The position numbers were made by a program, and so were the translations under genes. Below, one piece after another: positions 8,365 through 16,150 of a stretch of 64,000 nucleotides of DNA. How positions within the stretch are numbered: the first letter of the stretch is position 1; every line of letters starts with the position of its first letter. The notes under the pieces are model-generated. The model did not search any database and was not told where the DNA came from. It saw only the letters and a list, made by a program, of their open reading frames with translations. The stretch is from Pampinifervens sp037481935 (GTDB lineage Bacteria > Aquificota > Aquificia > Aquificales > Aquificaceae): the NCBI RefSeq assembly GCF_046159715.1, contig NZ_JBJXCT010000009.1, positions 6,051 to 70,050 of the forward strand, written 5' to 3'.

Positions 8365-8921
8365 GGAGATGACTTGCCTATCAGCTTTAGAAACTCCTCC
8401 CTGGTCCTGAGATCGCTCAGAAAAAGCCCCCTCAGGGCTGAGGTGGTTGTGAGATGCCCCGGAGACATAACTCCCCTCATGGACATGCACAGATGCTCCA
8501 TCTCGAGCACCACTGCCACACCTTTTGGATTGAGCTGCTGCATCAGAAAGTCTGCTATCTCATTGGTGAGCCTTTCCTGCACCTGAGGTCTCAGTGAAAA
8601 GGCACGCACCGTTCGAACCAGCTTGGAAAGACCGCATACTATTCCGTCAGGTATGTAGGCTATGTGGGCTTTGCCAAAGAAGGGCAGGAGATGGTGCTCG
8701 CACAGGGAGTATATGTTTATGTCCTTTACAAGCACCATCTCATTGTATGAGCCAAACTCCTCAAAAAGCTTGAAGTCAAAGCCCCTCTGCCTTTCAAACT
8801 CTTCCCACATGCGAGCAACACGGTCTGGGGTTTCCAGAAGACCCTCTCTATTCGGGTCCTCTCCTATGCCCTCAAGGTATAGCCTTATTGCCTGCTTTAT
8901 CTTTTCCTTGTCTATAGGCAT
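8361..8921 (-). CDS. folE: GTP cyclohydrolase I
   Basis: FolE converts GTP to 7,8-dihydroneopterin triphosphate, the first step of folate and other pterins. Conserved elements are LLETPDRVARMWEE near the N-terminus, the zinc ligands in SLCEHHLLPFFGKAHIAYIP, LSKLVRTVRAF, QERLTNEIADFL and HLCMSMRGV. It has 186 residues, typical for type I. It is translationally coupled to lpxI downstream (ATGA). On its own strand TATAAT (8929-8934) lies 7 bases before the ATG with no Shine-Dalgarno. The window also has folP and a PTPS-III protein, which together outline the pterin branch of folate synthesis. Confidence 0.97.
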   Translation of the reverse strand: MPIDKEKIKQAIRLYLEGIGEDPNREGLLETPDRVARMWEEFERQRGFDFKLFEEFGSYNEMVLVKDINIYSLCEHHLLPFFGKAHIAYIPDGIVCGLSKLVRTVRAFSLRPQVQERLTNEIADFLMQQLNPKGVAVVLEMEHLCMSMRGVMSPGHLTTTSALRGLFLSDLRTREEFLKLIGKSSP

Positions 8922-8969
8922 GTGGATTATTATAAGACCTGAGTCTGACAGCTTTTATGATATATAACC
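8922..8969. promoter_or_regulatory. Divergent folE / psiE-like promoter region
   Basis: This 48-base gap has TATAAT on the minus strand (8929-8934), 7 bases from the folE ATG. On the plus strand TATGAT/TATATA (8956-8966) lies directly before the ATG at 8970. Neither gene has a Shine-Dalgarno here, as expected for leaderless mRNAs. Confidence 0.45.
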
Positions 8970-9398
8970 ATGGAGGAGTTGAAAAGACATCAGAGCATAT
9001 TGATAGGTAGTATAAGGCGCATAGCATGGGTTTTTGATGCCTTTATCATACTCACCCTTTCCATTGTTGGTGTTTTCCTCATAGTCTGGATAGTGTATGA
9101 GTTCTACATGGTCCTTGTGGGTCAGCTACCTCTTGAGAGAGGAGGTCTGAGCATACTGGGCTCTGTGCTTATTCTCTATGCCATATCCGAGCTTCTATCG
9201 GAAGAGATAAAACACATAAGGGGAGGAGCTGTAAGTATAAAGGCTTTTGTGGGGGTTGCCCTTGCTGCAGTCATAAGAAAGGTTCTTATCATCTCCCTAT
9301 CCCCCGAGAAGTTTCAGGAGCTCATAACTCTTGCACTGGTTCTTACAGCCCTTGGTGTGGTCTACTGGCTGATTCACAGGGTGGAAAGCTCTCCATGA
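8970..9398 (+). CDS. PsiE-family four-helix membrane protein
   Basis: The protein has 142 residues with four hydrophobic helices (about 20-42, 58-77, 88-107, 118-136). The segment LGSVLILYAISELLSEEIKH followed by a basic loop and a helix with VIRKVLI matches the PsiE (phosphate-starvation-inducible E) family, where a V-L-x-E motif sits in the second helix. The function of PsiE is not established. A second, divergent copy lies at 16902-17318. It stands alone between folE and the Fe-S carrier gene. Confidence 0.72.
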   Translation: MEELKRHQSILIGSIRRIAWVFDAFIILTLSIVGVFLIVWIVYEFYMVLVGQLPLERGGLSILGSVLILYAISELLSEEIKHIRGGAVSIKAFVGVALAAVIRKVLIISLSPEKFQELITLALVLTALGVVYWLIHRVESSP

Positions 9399-9419
9399 GA
9401 ATGGTCATATAGCTTCCCC

Positions 9420-9479
9420 TTGAAAAAGCCTGCCCCAAGCTTATCATATTCTTAAGAAATTCTTATAGGAGGTAGTGTT
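9420..9479 (+). promoter_or_regulatory. Candidate promoter and palindrome before the A-type Fe-S carrier
   Basis: TTGAAA at 9420-9425 and TATCAT at 9442-9447 are spaced 16 bases apart, a reasonable -35/-10 pair. A perfect palindrome TTCTTAAGAA follows at about 9450-9459, then a further TTCTTA, and AGGAGG at 9468-9473 is a clear Shine-Dalgarno. The palindrome lies where an initiating polymerase would meet it and could be an operator; that is inference. Confidence 0.4.
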
Positions 9480-9824
9480 ATGCAAAAGGTAGCCTTTAAC
9501 TTCTTTGCTACAGAAAAAGCGGTTCAGGAGGTGCTGAGAATTGCCCAGGAAAACAGCATCACTGAGCCCATACTCAGGATAAGGGTTGTTCCCGGAGGAT
9601 GTTCCGGTTTTCAGTATGCCATGGGCTTTGATGATACAATAGAAGAGGGAGACAACGTCTTTGAGTTTGGGGGGTTGAGAATTGCCATAGACCAGTTCTC
9701 CATGCCCTATGTGAACAACGCAGAGCTTGACTACGTGATGGACTTTATGGGTGGCGGCTTCACCATAAGGAATCCCAACGTTTCTGGCTCCTGCGGTTGC
9801 GGTAGTTCCTTCTCCTGCGGATAA
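9480..9824 (+). CDS. A-type iron-sulfur carrier (HesB/IscA/SufA family)
   Basis: The protein has 114 residues with the three invariant cysteines of the family: one in PGGCSGFQYAMGF and two in SGSCGCGSSFSCG at the C-terminus. A-type carriers receive Fe-S clusters from the scaffold and pass them to apo-enzymes. No other isc or suf gene is adjacent, so the subtype (ErpA, IscA or SufA) cannot be assigned. One extra cysteine after the CGCG motif (FSCG) is seen. It has its own promoter-like region and a strong terminator just downstream. Confidence 0.93.
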   Translation: MQKVAFNFFATEKAVQEVLRIAQENSITEPILRIRVVPGGCSGFQYAMGFDDTIEEGDNVFEFGGLRIAIDQFSMPYVNNAELDYVMDFMGGGFTIRNPNVSGSCGCGSSFSCG

Positions 9825-9826
9825 GA

Positions 9827-10219
9827 CTACTGGCCCCCTTCGGGGGCTTTTATTATTCTCACCTTGACGTACTCAGGTTCAATCCTATCAACAGATACAA
9901 CAAATTTTGGTAGATTTCTGGTCTCTACCTTGAGAGTGTATTCACCTTCCCTCATGCCCTTCACATTCACGCCTGCGCTGGCTCCTTCCAGCATTTCCTC
10001 AGAAACGAACCTCTCCATCACTCTGAGCCTTATCCTTGCCTTTTTCCTTTCAAGCCTGTAGTCGTAGCCCTGCTCCCTGTTGTAAACTTCAATGCTTCTT
10101 TCTATGCTCATGGGAACCCTCTCCCCTAAATTGATAAAAAACCACATTGCTATGCCAATCAGAAGGGAAAGGATCTTGTATTGCCAGTCCCTGAATAAAA
10201 AGACCTCAAGCCTTTTCAA
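9827..10219 (-). CDS. Single-YbbR-domain membrane protein (CdaR-like)
   Basis: The protein has 130 residues: an N-terminal transmembrane helix (about 13-31, KILSLLIGIAMWFFINL) followed by one YbbR domain ending YVKVRII. In Firmicutes CdaR carries several YbbR domains outside the cell and controls the diadenylate cyclase CdaA. Here it directly follows cdaA with a 14-base overlap, so the same pairing is implied with a minimal, one-domain version. The C-terminal codons contain the terminator hairpin of the convergent gene. Confidence 0.82.
   Translation of the reverse strand: MKRLEVFLFRDWQYKILSLLIGIAMWFFINLGERVPMSIERSIEVYNREQGYDYRLERKKARIRLRVMERFVSEEMLEGASAGVNVKGMREGEYTLKVETRNLPKFVVSVDRIEPEYVKVRIIKAPEGGQ
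9832..9851 (+). terminator. Rho-independent terminator of the Fe-S carrier gene
   Basis: GCCCCC at 9833-9838 pairs with GGGGGC at 9842-9847 around a 3-base loop, followed by TTTT. The T-run exists only on the plus strand. The hairpin lies inside the last codons of the convergent ybbR-like gene, so one sequence serves as terminator and as coding sequence. Confidence 0.8.
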
Positions 10220-10976
10220 TTCTCAACTCCTTTAAAAGTAGTTCTCTCAGCATTTCCGGGTCAAGGTTCCTCTGCAGCTTACCACCTACAGCAAGGGAAA
10301 TCTCTCCGGTCTCTTCAGAAACTACCACGCACAGAGCATCCGTTTCTTCCGAGATACCCAGGGCAGCCCTGTGCCTGGTTCCGTATTTCTTTGGGAGTTC
10401 TGCGGACTTTGAAAGGGGCAGTATGCAAGAGGCATAGAGGACTCTGTCTCCCCTCACCACTACCGCACCGTCGTGCAATGGAGATATGGGGTTGAATATG
10501 GTTATCAGCAGCTCAACAGATACAAGGCTGTCTATGAGGACACAACCCTCTACAACGCCTTCCACATTCTGTCCCCTTTCAATCACTATGAGCGCACCTA
10601 TCTGTCTATCTGAGAGAAAGGAGCATGCCCTCACCACCCTGTCCACCACCCTCTCCTCCACAGGCTTTATTACGGATATTCCTGTCTTCTGTCCAAGCCT
10701 GCTGAGCGTTTTCCTTATCTCCGGCTGGAATATAACCACAAGTGAAAAAAGCCCCACAGTCCACAGCTTTTCAAAGACCCAGGAAAGGGTTCTCAGACTG
10801 AGAAGCTCCGCAAGAAGCCAGAAGGCTGCAAGCACCATAATTCCCCTGAAAATCTGAAGACCCTTTGTTATTCTTAGAAAATACAGAATGCCATAAATAA
10901 AAGCAGAAACTGCCAGTATATCAACAATGTCTCTCCATGAAAAGAGCCTTATAAGTTCCCAGTTAAAATTCACCAT
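10206..10976 (-). CDS. cdaA: Diadenylate cyclase CdaA
   Basis: CdaA joins two ATP into cyclic di-AMP. The protein has 256 residues with three N-terminal membrane helices (about 18-35, 41-60, 68-84) and a C-terminal DAC domain with both catalytic motifs intact: DGA in SPLHDGAVVV (169-171) and RHR in GTRHRAALG (201-203). It is the middle gene of a folP-cdaA-ybbR operon. The Firmicutes order is usually cdaA-cdaR-glmM; here folP is upstream and glmM is absent. Cyclic di-AMP usually controls potassium and osmolyte transport, but no target is visible in this window. Confidence 0.95.
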   Translation of the reverse strand: MVNFNWELIRLFSWRDIVDILAVSAFIYGILYFLRITKGLQIFRGIMVLAAFWLLAELLSLRTLSWVFEKLWTVGLFSLVVIFQPEIRKTLSRLGQKTGISVIKPVEERVVDRVVRACSFLSDRQIGALIVIERGQNVEGVVEGCVLIDSLVSVELLITIFNPISPLHDGAVVVRGDRVLYASCILPLSKSAELPKKYGTRHRAALGISEETDALCVVVSEETGEISLAVGGKLQRNLDPEMLRELLLKELRIEKA

Positions 10977-12141
10977 ACGTTCTTACCGTGTCAAGAAGTG
11001 CCAGAAACTCCCTTGTCTGTCTTACATCGTGGACTCTTGCTATGTTTGCCCCCTTGATTACGGCAGGTGCAAGGGCACCCAGACTGCCATACAGCCTCTC
11101 CACAGGCTCAGTTTTCTTCCTGAGAAGCCCCTCCATCACAAGACCTATAAAGGACTTTCTTGAGACGCCCACAAGAAGCGGAAGACCCAATATTCTGAGC
11201 TCTTCAAACCTCTTGAGTATTTCCACGTTATGCTCAGGGAGTTTCCCAAAGCCTATGCCCGGGTCAAGGATTACCTGTCCATTATAGCCAGTATCTTTCA
11301 GAGCCCTCAGCCTCTCCTCAAACCACAGCACTATCTCCTCCACTACATCCTCGTAGACGGGTGGTTTTTCTCTCCATGTCTCCGGTCTTCCCTTTATATG
11401 CGTGAGCACGTAAGGACAGCCATAGGATGCCACGACCCTGAACATCTCTCCGTCAAAGGTTCCACCGCTTATATCGTTTATTATGTCTGCCCCCTCCTCA
11501 AGGCATGCCTGTGCCACCTTCGCCTTGTATGTATCTATGGAAATCCAGACATTGGGGAGCTCTTTTCTTACTTCCTTCAGCACAGGGATAAGCCTTCTGA
11601 GCTCCTCCTCTGCGCTTATTCTCTCAGAGCCTGGCCTTGTGGACTCTGCTCCTATATCTATTATATCCGCACCTTCTTCCACCATCTGCACCGCCCTCTC
11701 TATTGCCTTTGAAGGCTCAAGGTAAAGACCACCGTCAGAAAAGGAGTCGGGTGTTATGTTGAGAATGCCCATTACCGCAGTCTTTATACCCAGGGGCAGT
11801 ATTTTCTGGTTGAACTGGAGCTTAAAGGACCTCTTTCTGTAGCTCTGGAGCTTCTGAAGGATTTCAAGGGCAAGGCTTCTGTCCTCTTTAACAAGAAGGG
11901 AGCAAAAATCCTTTAGCTGAGTTTCTGAACCACACAGGACAACAGAGTCTTCACTGTAAAAGGCATGCAGGCAGGCTCTTTTTGCAAGAGGGACAATAAC
12001 TTCAGTCTTTACCCCCTTCGTATATATCACATGGAAGACCCCCTCAAAGGCCCTTTCGTAGGCTTCTCTGAAAAAAACACCCATTTTCTCCTTGAGGAAT
12101 CTGTAGAAGGCCTCCCTGCTCTCAAAGTGCTTGACCAGCAT
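10963..12141 (-). CDS. folP: Dihydropteroate synthase with N-terminal extension
   Basis: FolP condenses dihydropterin pyrophosphate with p-aminobenzoate. The TIM-barrel core starts near residue 120 with AVMGILNITPDSFSDGG and continues with DIGAESTRPGS, NDISGG, DPGIGFGK and GVSRKSFIG. About 115 residues precede the core, roughly 40% more than a minimal FolP. This N-terminal region has no motif I recognise, although it may be normal in this group. I chose the ATG at 12139-12141; TATTCT on the minus strand lies 7 bases upstream. It overlaps cdaA by 14 bases. Confidence 0.93.
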   Translation of the reverse strand: MLVKHFESREAFYRFLKEKMGVFFREAYERAFEGVFHVIYTKGVKTEVIVPLAKRACLHAFYSEDSVVLCGSETQLKDFCSLLVKEDRSLALEILQKLQSYRKRSFKLQFNQKILPLGIKTAVMGILNITPDSFSDGGLYLEPSKAIERAVQMVEEGADIIDIGAESTRPGSERISAEEELRRLIPVLKEVRKELPNVWISIDTYKAKVAQACLEEGADIINDISGGTFDGEMFRVVASYGCPYVLTHIKGRPETWREKPPVYEDVVEEIVLWFEERLRALKDTGYNGQVILDPGIGFGKLPEHNVEILKRFEELRILGLPLLVGVSRKSFIGLVMEGLLRKKTEPVERLYGSLGALAPAVIKGANIARVHDVRQTREFLALLDTVRTYGEF

Positions 12142-12166
12142 ACACAATAGAATACATTATTTAACC
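12142..12166. promoter_or_regulatory. 25-bp divergent folP / sdhB promoter with overlapping -10 boxes
   Basis: TATTCT on the minus strand (12149-12154) and TACATT on the plus strand (12153-12158) overlap. Each ends 7-8 bases before its start codon. No Shine-Dalgarno fits on either side. Each gene would need its -35 contacts inside the other gene, so transcription in the two directions may exclude each other. Confidence 0.45.
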
Positions 12167-12850
12167 ATGGTTTTAAGGCTGAAGATAAAGAGGCAGGAAG
12201 ATTCTGGAAAATCCTACTATCAGACCTTTGAAGTTCCCTATCAGGAGGGTATGACCCTTCTTATGGCGCTTCAGAGAATAAAAGAAGACCTTGACCCAAC
12301 GCTCAGCTTCAGACACTTTTGCAGGGCAGGCATATGTGGAACCTGCACCATAATTGTGAATGGCTTTCCCAGGCTTGCCTGCAAGGAGCAGGCACTGCCC
12401 TATGCCCTTTTCGGTGAGGAAGTGCTCATAGAACCCATAAGGAACTTCAGGGTAATAAAAGACCTGGTTGTGGACAACGAAGAGGTTGTGGGGAAAATCA
12501 AGAGCATGCGACTCTGGATAAAAGAGCAGAGCAAAGACCCGAGAATAGAGCCAGAACTTAGCAGAAAGATAGAGAATTCTGCGGACTGCATTCTATGCCT
12601 TGCCTGTCAGTCCTTCTGCCCACAGGTGCTTGAAGAGAACTATGCGGGTCCTCTGTTTTTTGCCAAACTTTTCAGGTTCTACGAAGACCCGAGGGAGGAA
12701 AACAAAGAGCTAAGAGCCTATCAGGCGGTAAGGGAAGGAAACCTTTATCACTGCCTTTCCTGCAACAAGTGCAACCTGGTGTGTCCAAAGGAAGTGGAGC
12801 CGGCAACCCTTATAAGAGAACTGATGCAGACAATGCATGTGGCTTCTTAG
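12167..12850 (+). CDS. Succinate dehydrogenase / fumarate reductase iron-sulfur subunit
   Basis: The protein has 227 residues. The N-terminal [2Fe-2S] domain shows CRAGICGTCTIIVNG with a later cysteine in RLAC. The C-terminal ferredoxin domain has CILCLACQSFCP and CLSCNKCNLVCPKE for the [4Fe-4S] and [3Fe-4S] clusters. It passes electrons between the flavoprotein subunit and the membrane or another acceptor. In an organism using the reductive TCA cycle the physiological direction is probably fumarate reduction, but this is inference. The flavoprotein gene is not adjacent; flgA and a Nudix gene follow instead. Confidence 0.9.
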   Translation: MVLRLKIKRQEDSGKSYYQTFEVPYQEGMTLLMALQRIKEDLDPTLSFRHFCRAGICGTCTIIVNGFPRLACKEQALPYALFGEEVLIEPIRNFRVIKDLVVDNEEVVGKIKSMRLWIKEQSKDPRIEPELSRKIENSADCILCLACQSFCPQVLEENYAGPLFFAKLFRFYEDPREENKELRAYQAVREGNLYHCLSCNKCNLVCPKEVEPATLIRELMQTMHVAS

Positions 12851-13457
12851 CCTTCTGTTTGCCCTATGCCTTGCCTTTGCAAGTCCTGAAAGGCTCGTGG
12901 AGTCAGAGGTATACAGGCGCTTCGGCGATAGCGTGAAGGTTCAGAAGGTCAGGATACCCTCTCCCAGAGGCATGGAAATTGAGAGGGTTGAGCTGGATAT
13001 GGAATACGGCAGAAGCAGGGCAGTTGCATACCTCTATTCGGGCAGAGAAAGGTATCAGGCTATCATAGATGCCCTTTGGAAGGCAAAGGTCTACATAGCC
13101 CTTGAGGACATACCACAGGGAAGTCCAATAAGACCTGAGCATTTCAGGGTGGAGGAGAGACTGATGAAGACCATACCCTCAGACCTGAGGCTCAGCCCCG
13201 AGGATTTTGGGAACTTTGTGGCTTCAACCCGCATAACAAAGGGGACCATACTCAGAAGGTCCCTGCTGAAGGAAGTTCCTGCGGTGAAGGCTGGTGAGGC
13301 TGTGGAGGCTGTTTACAGGAGCGGTTCCATTGAGGTGGGCTTTCAGGCAGTGGCTGTGGATACTGGCGGAGTTGGGAAAGTAATACGCATAAGGAGGGAG
13401 GACAGAATGCTGAGGGGAAGGGTCCTCTCAAGGGGAAGGGTGGAGGTGCTTCCGTGA
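12837..13457 (+). CDS. flgA: Flagellar P-ring assembly chaperone FlgA
   Basis: The protein has 206 residues, an N-terminal signal peptide (MWLLSLLFALCLAFA) and a C-terminal SAF domain: ALEDIPQGSPIRPEHFRVEE, then TRITKGTILRRSLLKEVPAV and a final strand pair with GRVLSRGRVEVLP. FlgA acts in the periplasm to assemble the P-ring around the flagellar rod. It overlaps the Fe-S subunit gene by 14 bases, and the Nudix start overlaps its stop (GTGA). Flagellar genes are scattered here; motAB and flgF are found elsewhere in the window. Confidence 0.87.
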   Translation: MWLLSLLFALCLAFASPERLVESEVYRRFGDSVKVQKVRIPSPRGMEIERVELDMEYGRSRAVAYLYSGRERYQAIIDALWKAKVYIALEDIPQGSPIRPEHFRVEERLMKTIPSDLRLSPEDFGNFVASTRITKGTILRRSLLKEVPAVKAGEAVEAVYRSGSIEVGFQAVAVDTGGVGKVIRIRREDRMLRGRVLSRGRVEVLP

Positions 13458-13864
13458 AGGAGGAATTCTCTGCGGGAGGTGTGCTTATTAGGGAAGGACA
13501 GATTCTGCTTATCAAGAATCCTTCTGATGTGTGGACTTTTCCCAAAGGTCTTGTGGAAGAAGGAGAAAAGCCAGAGGATACTGCAGTCAGGGAAGTTTAC
13601 GAAGAGACAGGAGTAAGGGGGAAGATAATTTCAGAGCTTGGTAAGATAAACTACTGGTATGTGAGGGAGGGGGAGAAGATAAGAAAGAGCGTTGTTTACT
13701 ATCTTATGGCGTATGTGGATGGGGAGCCGGAGCCATCCTGGGAGGTGAAGGATGCAAAGTTTTTCCCTGCTGAAGAGGTGGAGAGGTTGCTGAAATACAG
13801 GGGAGATAGAGAGATATTCCACAGGGCTTTAAAGGCTATTCCTTCTCAAGGTGCCTCTTCATGA
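13454..13864 (+). CDS. Nudix hydrolase (Ap4A-hydrolase-like)
   Basis: The protein has 136 residues. The Nudix box is complete: GLVEEGEKPEDTAVREVYEE followed by TG, matching G-x5-E-x7-R-E-x-x-E-E-x-G. The start EFSAGGVLIREG and the PKGLVEEGE context resemble the diadenosine tetraphosphate hydrolase group. The GTG start overlaps the flgA TGA. The 3' end overlaps the convergent hydrolase-like gene by 29 bases. Substrate is inferred only from similarity of the box. Confidence 0.88.
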   Translation: MKEEFSAGGVLIREGQILLIKNPSDVWTFPKGLVEEGEKPEDTAVREVYEETGVRGKIISELGKINYWYVREGEKIRKSVVYYLMAYVDGEPEPSWEVKDAKFFPAEEVERLLKYRGDREIFHRALKAIPSQGASS

Positions 13865-14720
13865 AAAGTGAAGACCTTATAAGAGCATCCTTTGATGCCA
13901 GGTCATCGGCAAAGGTTCTCCTGTCAAGTCTGAAGTCAAAGCCCCTTCCCACGCCCGGGTAAACCAGTATCCATATAGGCACGCCCTTTGCCCTGAGGTG
14001 TTCTACCGCCACAAGCGCAGGTCTTATCCTCTGATACTGCTCATTTTCACCCACAAGTATCAGGGTGGGTATTCTAAGGCTTTCCCACTCTGGGGCGTAG
14101 CGGTAAACCTGTTCAGGCTCTGGGGCGTTGGGGTTTTGCATATGGGGATAGTAGGCCACAAAGCAGGCTATGTTCTTCTCCTGCCTTTTAAAGGTCACGA
14201 GAAGCCTGATAGCGTAGTATCCACCCCTTGTAAGTCCGTAGGCACAGATTCTTTTTCCTTTTAAGTCATCTCTGTTAAGGGCATACACCAGGACTGCATC
14301 AAGGTCCTCCTCAAGCACGGGGTCATGCTCTATGGGAAACTGGGGTATAAGCCTGCCAGTGTAGAGGTCTGGCGCTATCACAACAAACCCCTTGCTGGCA
14401 AGCCTTTTTGCATGAAGTTTAAACAGGTCGTCAAGCCCACGCCTTCCATGTATAAAAAGAACTCCTGGATACCTTTCCCTGTCATCTGGCCTGTATATGA
14501 AGACGGGCACTTCCACATCTCTTTTCTTAACTACAGCGGTTTCCACTCTCACCCTGTAGTTGGGCACATTTTCTATGTAGCCCTCATCCCACCACTTAGA
14601 ATCCCACCACCATGCTGACTGCCCCTTTTCCATAAGCTTATCCACGAGGCCTTTCACAAACTCATCGCTTGCATTGCTTAGACCTGCAAGCATCGTAAGC
14701 ATCAATAGGACCCTTATCAT
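13836..14720 (-). CDS. Exported dienelactone-hydrolase-like protein with degenerate catalytic triad
   Basis: The protein has 294 residues, a signal peptide (MIRVLLMLTMLAGLSNA) and an alpha/beta-hydrolase fold: YPGVLFIHGRRGL, GFVVIAPDLYTG and YPGVGRGFDFR match the dienelactone hydrolase (DLH) family. At the nucleophile elbow YGLTRGG the usual Cys or Ser is Thr164, the acid position reads LVGENEQ, and the catalytic His of the YPGxxHGF motif is Arg259. A binding or structural role is therefore more likely than hydrolysis. A tryptophan-rich stretch (residues 37-44) follows the signal peptide. It is coupled to the upstream glcD-like gene by ATGA. Confidence 0.82.
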   Translation of the reverse strand: MIRVLLMLTMLAGLSNASDEFVKGLVDKLMEKGQSAWWWDSKWWDEGYIENVPNYRVRVETAVVKKRDVEVPVFIYRPDDRERYPGVLFIHGRRGLDDLFKLHAKRLASKGFVVIAPDLYTGRLIPQFPIEHDPVLEEDLDAVLVYALNRDDLKGKRICAYGLTRGGYYAIRLLVTFKRQEKNIACFVAYYPHMQNPNAPEPEQVYRYAPEWESLRIPTLILVGENEQYQRIRPALVAVEHLRAKGVPIWILVYPGVGRGFDFRLDRRTFADDLASKDALIRSSLFMKRHLEKE

Positions 14721-16114
14721 GGTTCAAGCTCCACCACTTTACCCGGATTAAAAAGGTTTTTGGGGTCAAAGAGCCTCTTTATACCTTTGAGCAGTTCATA
14801 TCCCGCATTTCCAAACTGCCACTGGAGAAACTTCTTCTTTGTGAGCCCAACGCCATGCTCTCCCGTTATGGAGCCGTTGTATCTGAGGGCAATTTCAAAA
14901 ACCTCGTCCACTGCCTTCTCTGCCCTTTCTTCCTCTTCTCTGTTAGCTTTGTCATAGAGCAGGTTCACATGAAGGTTCCCGTCTCCTATGTGTCCAAATA
15001 TGACCATTAGAAGGTCGTATTTCTTTGCAACCTTCCTGAACTCTGGAATTGCTTCTGAGAGATGTATTCTCGGAATTACTATGTCCTCGTTTATTTTGCC
15101 TGTTCTCAGGTTTCCAAGGGCCGGCCCCAGGCTTTTTCTTGCACTCCAGAGCCTTTCCTCTTCTTCCCTGCTGTTTGCAGTCCTTACCTCCACTCCCATG
15201 GAATGAAGCAGCTCTTTAATATCCCTTATATCCTCCTGCACGCTCTGAGGTGAGCCATCCACCTCTATGAGAAGCAGTGCTGATACCTTTGGCAGTCCCA
15301 CTGGCTTGTAGTCCTCCACAGCCCTTATGGCATCCTCATCCATAAACTCAAGGGCGGAGGGGAATATGCCAGAGGTGAATATCTTTGTAACCGCCCTGCC
15401 CACATGCTCAAGTCTGTCAAAGAGCGCCAGTGCGGTTGCCCTTGCCTTTGGCTTGGGTATCAGCTTGAGGGTTGCAGAGGTTATCAGACCCAGTGTCCCT
15501 TCAGACCCTACAAAAAGCTTGGTAATATCGTAGCCTGCCACATCCTTTATGACAGGGTTTCCCGTCTTTATAGCCTCCCCATCTTTTATCACTGCGGTAA
15601 GCCCCAGCACATATTCCCTCGTTACACCATACTTGAGGCATCTTGGTCCGCCGGCGTTTTCTGCAATGTTCCCCCCAAGGGTTGAATACTTGAAAGAAGA
15701 GGGGTCTGGTGGATAGAAGAGCCCCAGCCTTTCCACATACTCCTGAAACTGTGCAGTTATAACGCCTGGCTGGACCTCTGCAGTGGCGTTGTCCACGTTC
15801 ACCTCAAATCGCTTCATCCTCTCAAAGGATACAACCACGCCCCTCTCAGAGGTTGGCACTGCACCACCCGTCAGGCCTGAGCCGGCACCTCTCGGGAAGA
15901 TGGGTATTCCTTCTTCATAGCATGCCTTTACCAGTTTAACCACATCCTCATGGCTCTCTGGAAAGACCACAGCGGAGGGTAAAGCCCTCTCAACGGGTAT
16001 GGGAGTTGCATCGTAGGAATAGAGTTTTCTTTCAACGAGGGATGTATTCACCTTCTCCTTCCCGAGAGCTTCCACAAGTTTGTCAAGGGGTTTTTTTCTG
16101 AGCACTCCAAACAT
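14717..16114 (-). CDS. FAD-linked oxidase, GlcD / D-lactate dehydrogenase family
   Basis: The protein has 465 residues. The PCMH-type FAD domain shows IFPRGAGSGLTGGAVPTSE and PDPSSFKYSTLGGNIAENAG with GPRCLKYG. The C-terminal oxidase domain ends HIGDGNLHVNLLYD and GEHGVGLTKKKFL, typical of GlcD. These enzymes oxidise D-2-hydroxy acids such as glycolate or D-lactate. No glcE or glcF genes are adjacent. In an autotroph, phosphoglycolate salvage or lactate use are both possible. TATATT on the minus strand (16123-16128) lies 8 bases before the ATG. Confidence 0.9.
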   Translation of the reverse strand: MFGVLRKKPLDKLVEALGKEKVNTSLVERKLYSYDATPIPVERALPSAVVFPESHEDVVKLVKACYEEGIPIFPRGAGSGLTGGAVPTSERGVVVSFERMKRFEVNVDNATAEVQPGVITAQFQEYVERLGLFYPPDPSSFKYSTLGGNIAENAGGPRCLKYGVTREYVLGLTAVIKDGEAIKTGNPVIKDVAGYDITKLFVGSEGTLGLITSATLKLIPKPKARATALALFDRLEHVGRAVTKIFTSGIFPSALEFMDEDAIRAVEDYKPVGLPKVSALLLIEVDGSPQSVQEDIRDIKELLHSMGVEVRTANSREEEERLWSARKSLGPALGNLRTGKINEDIVIPRIHLSEAIPEFRKVAKKYDLLMVIFGHIGDGNLHVNLLYDKANREEEERAEKAVDEVFEIALRYNGSITGEHGVGLTKKKFLQWQFGNAGYELLKGIKRLFDPKNLFNPGKVVELEP

Positions 16115-16150
16115 GGCATAAAAATATAAACCCAGCCTATATTTATAACA
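16115..16150. promoter_or_regulatory. 36-bp divergent glcD / hypothetical promoter
   Basis: TATATT on the minus strand (16123-16128) and TATATT on the plus strand (16138-16143) face outwards, 8 and 7 bases from their start codons. No Shine-Dalgarno is present, so leaderless transcripts are inferred for both genes. Confidence 0.45.

Noticed and set aside
8020..8586. 188-codon plus-strand ORF across lpxI and folE
   Set aside because: It spans two real genes on the other strand and shows no domain.
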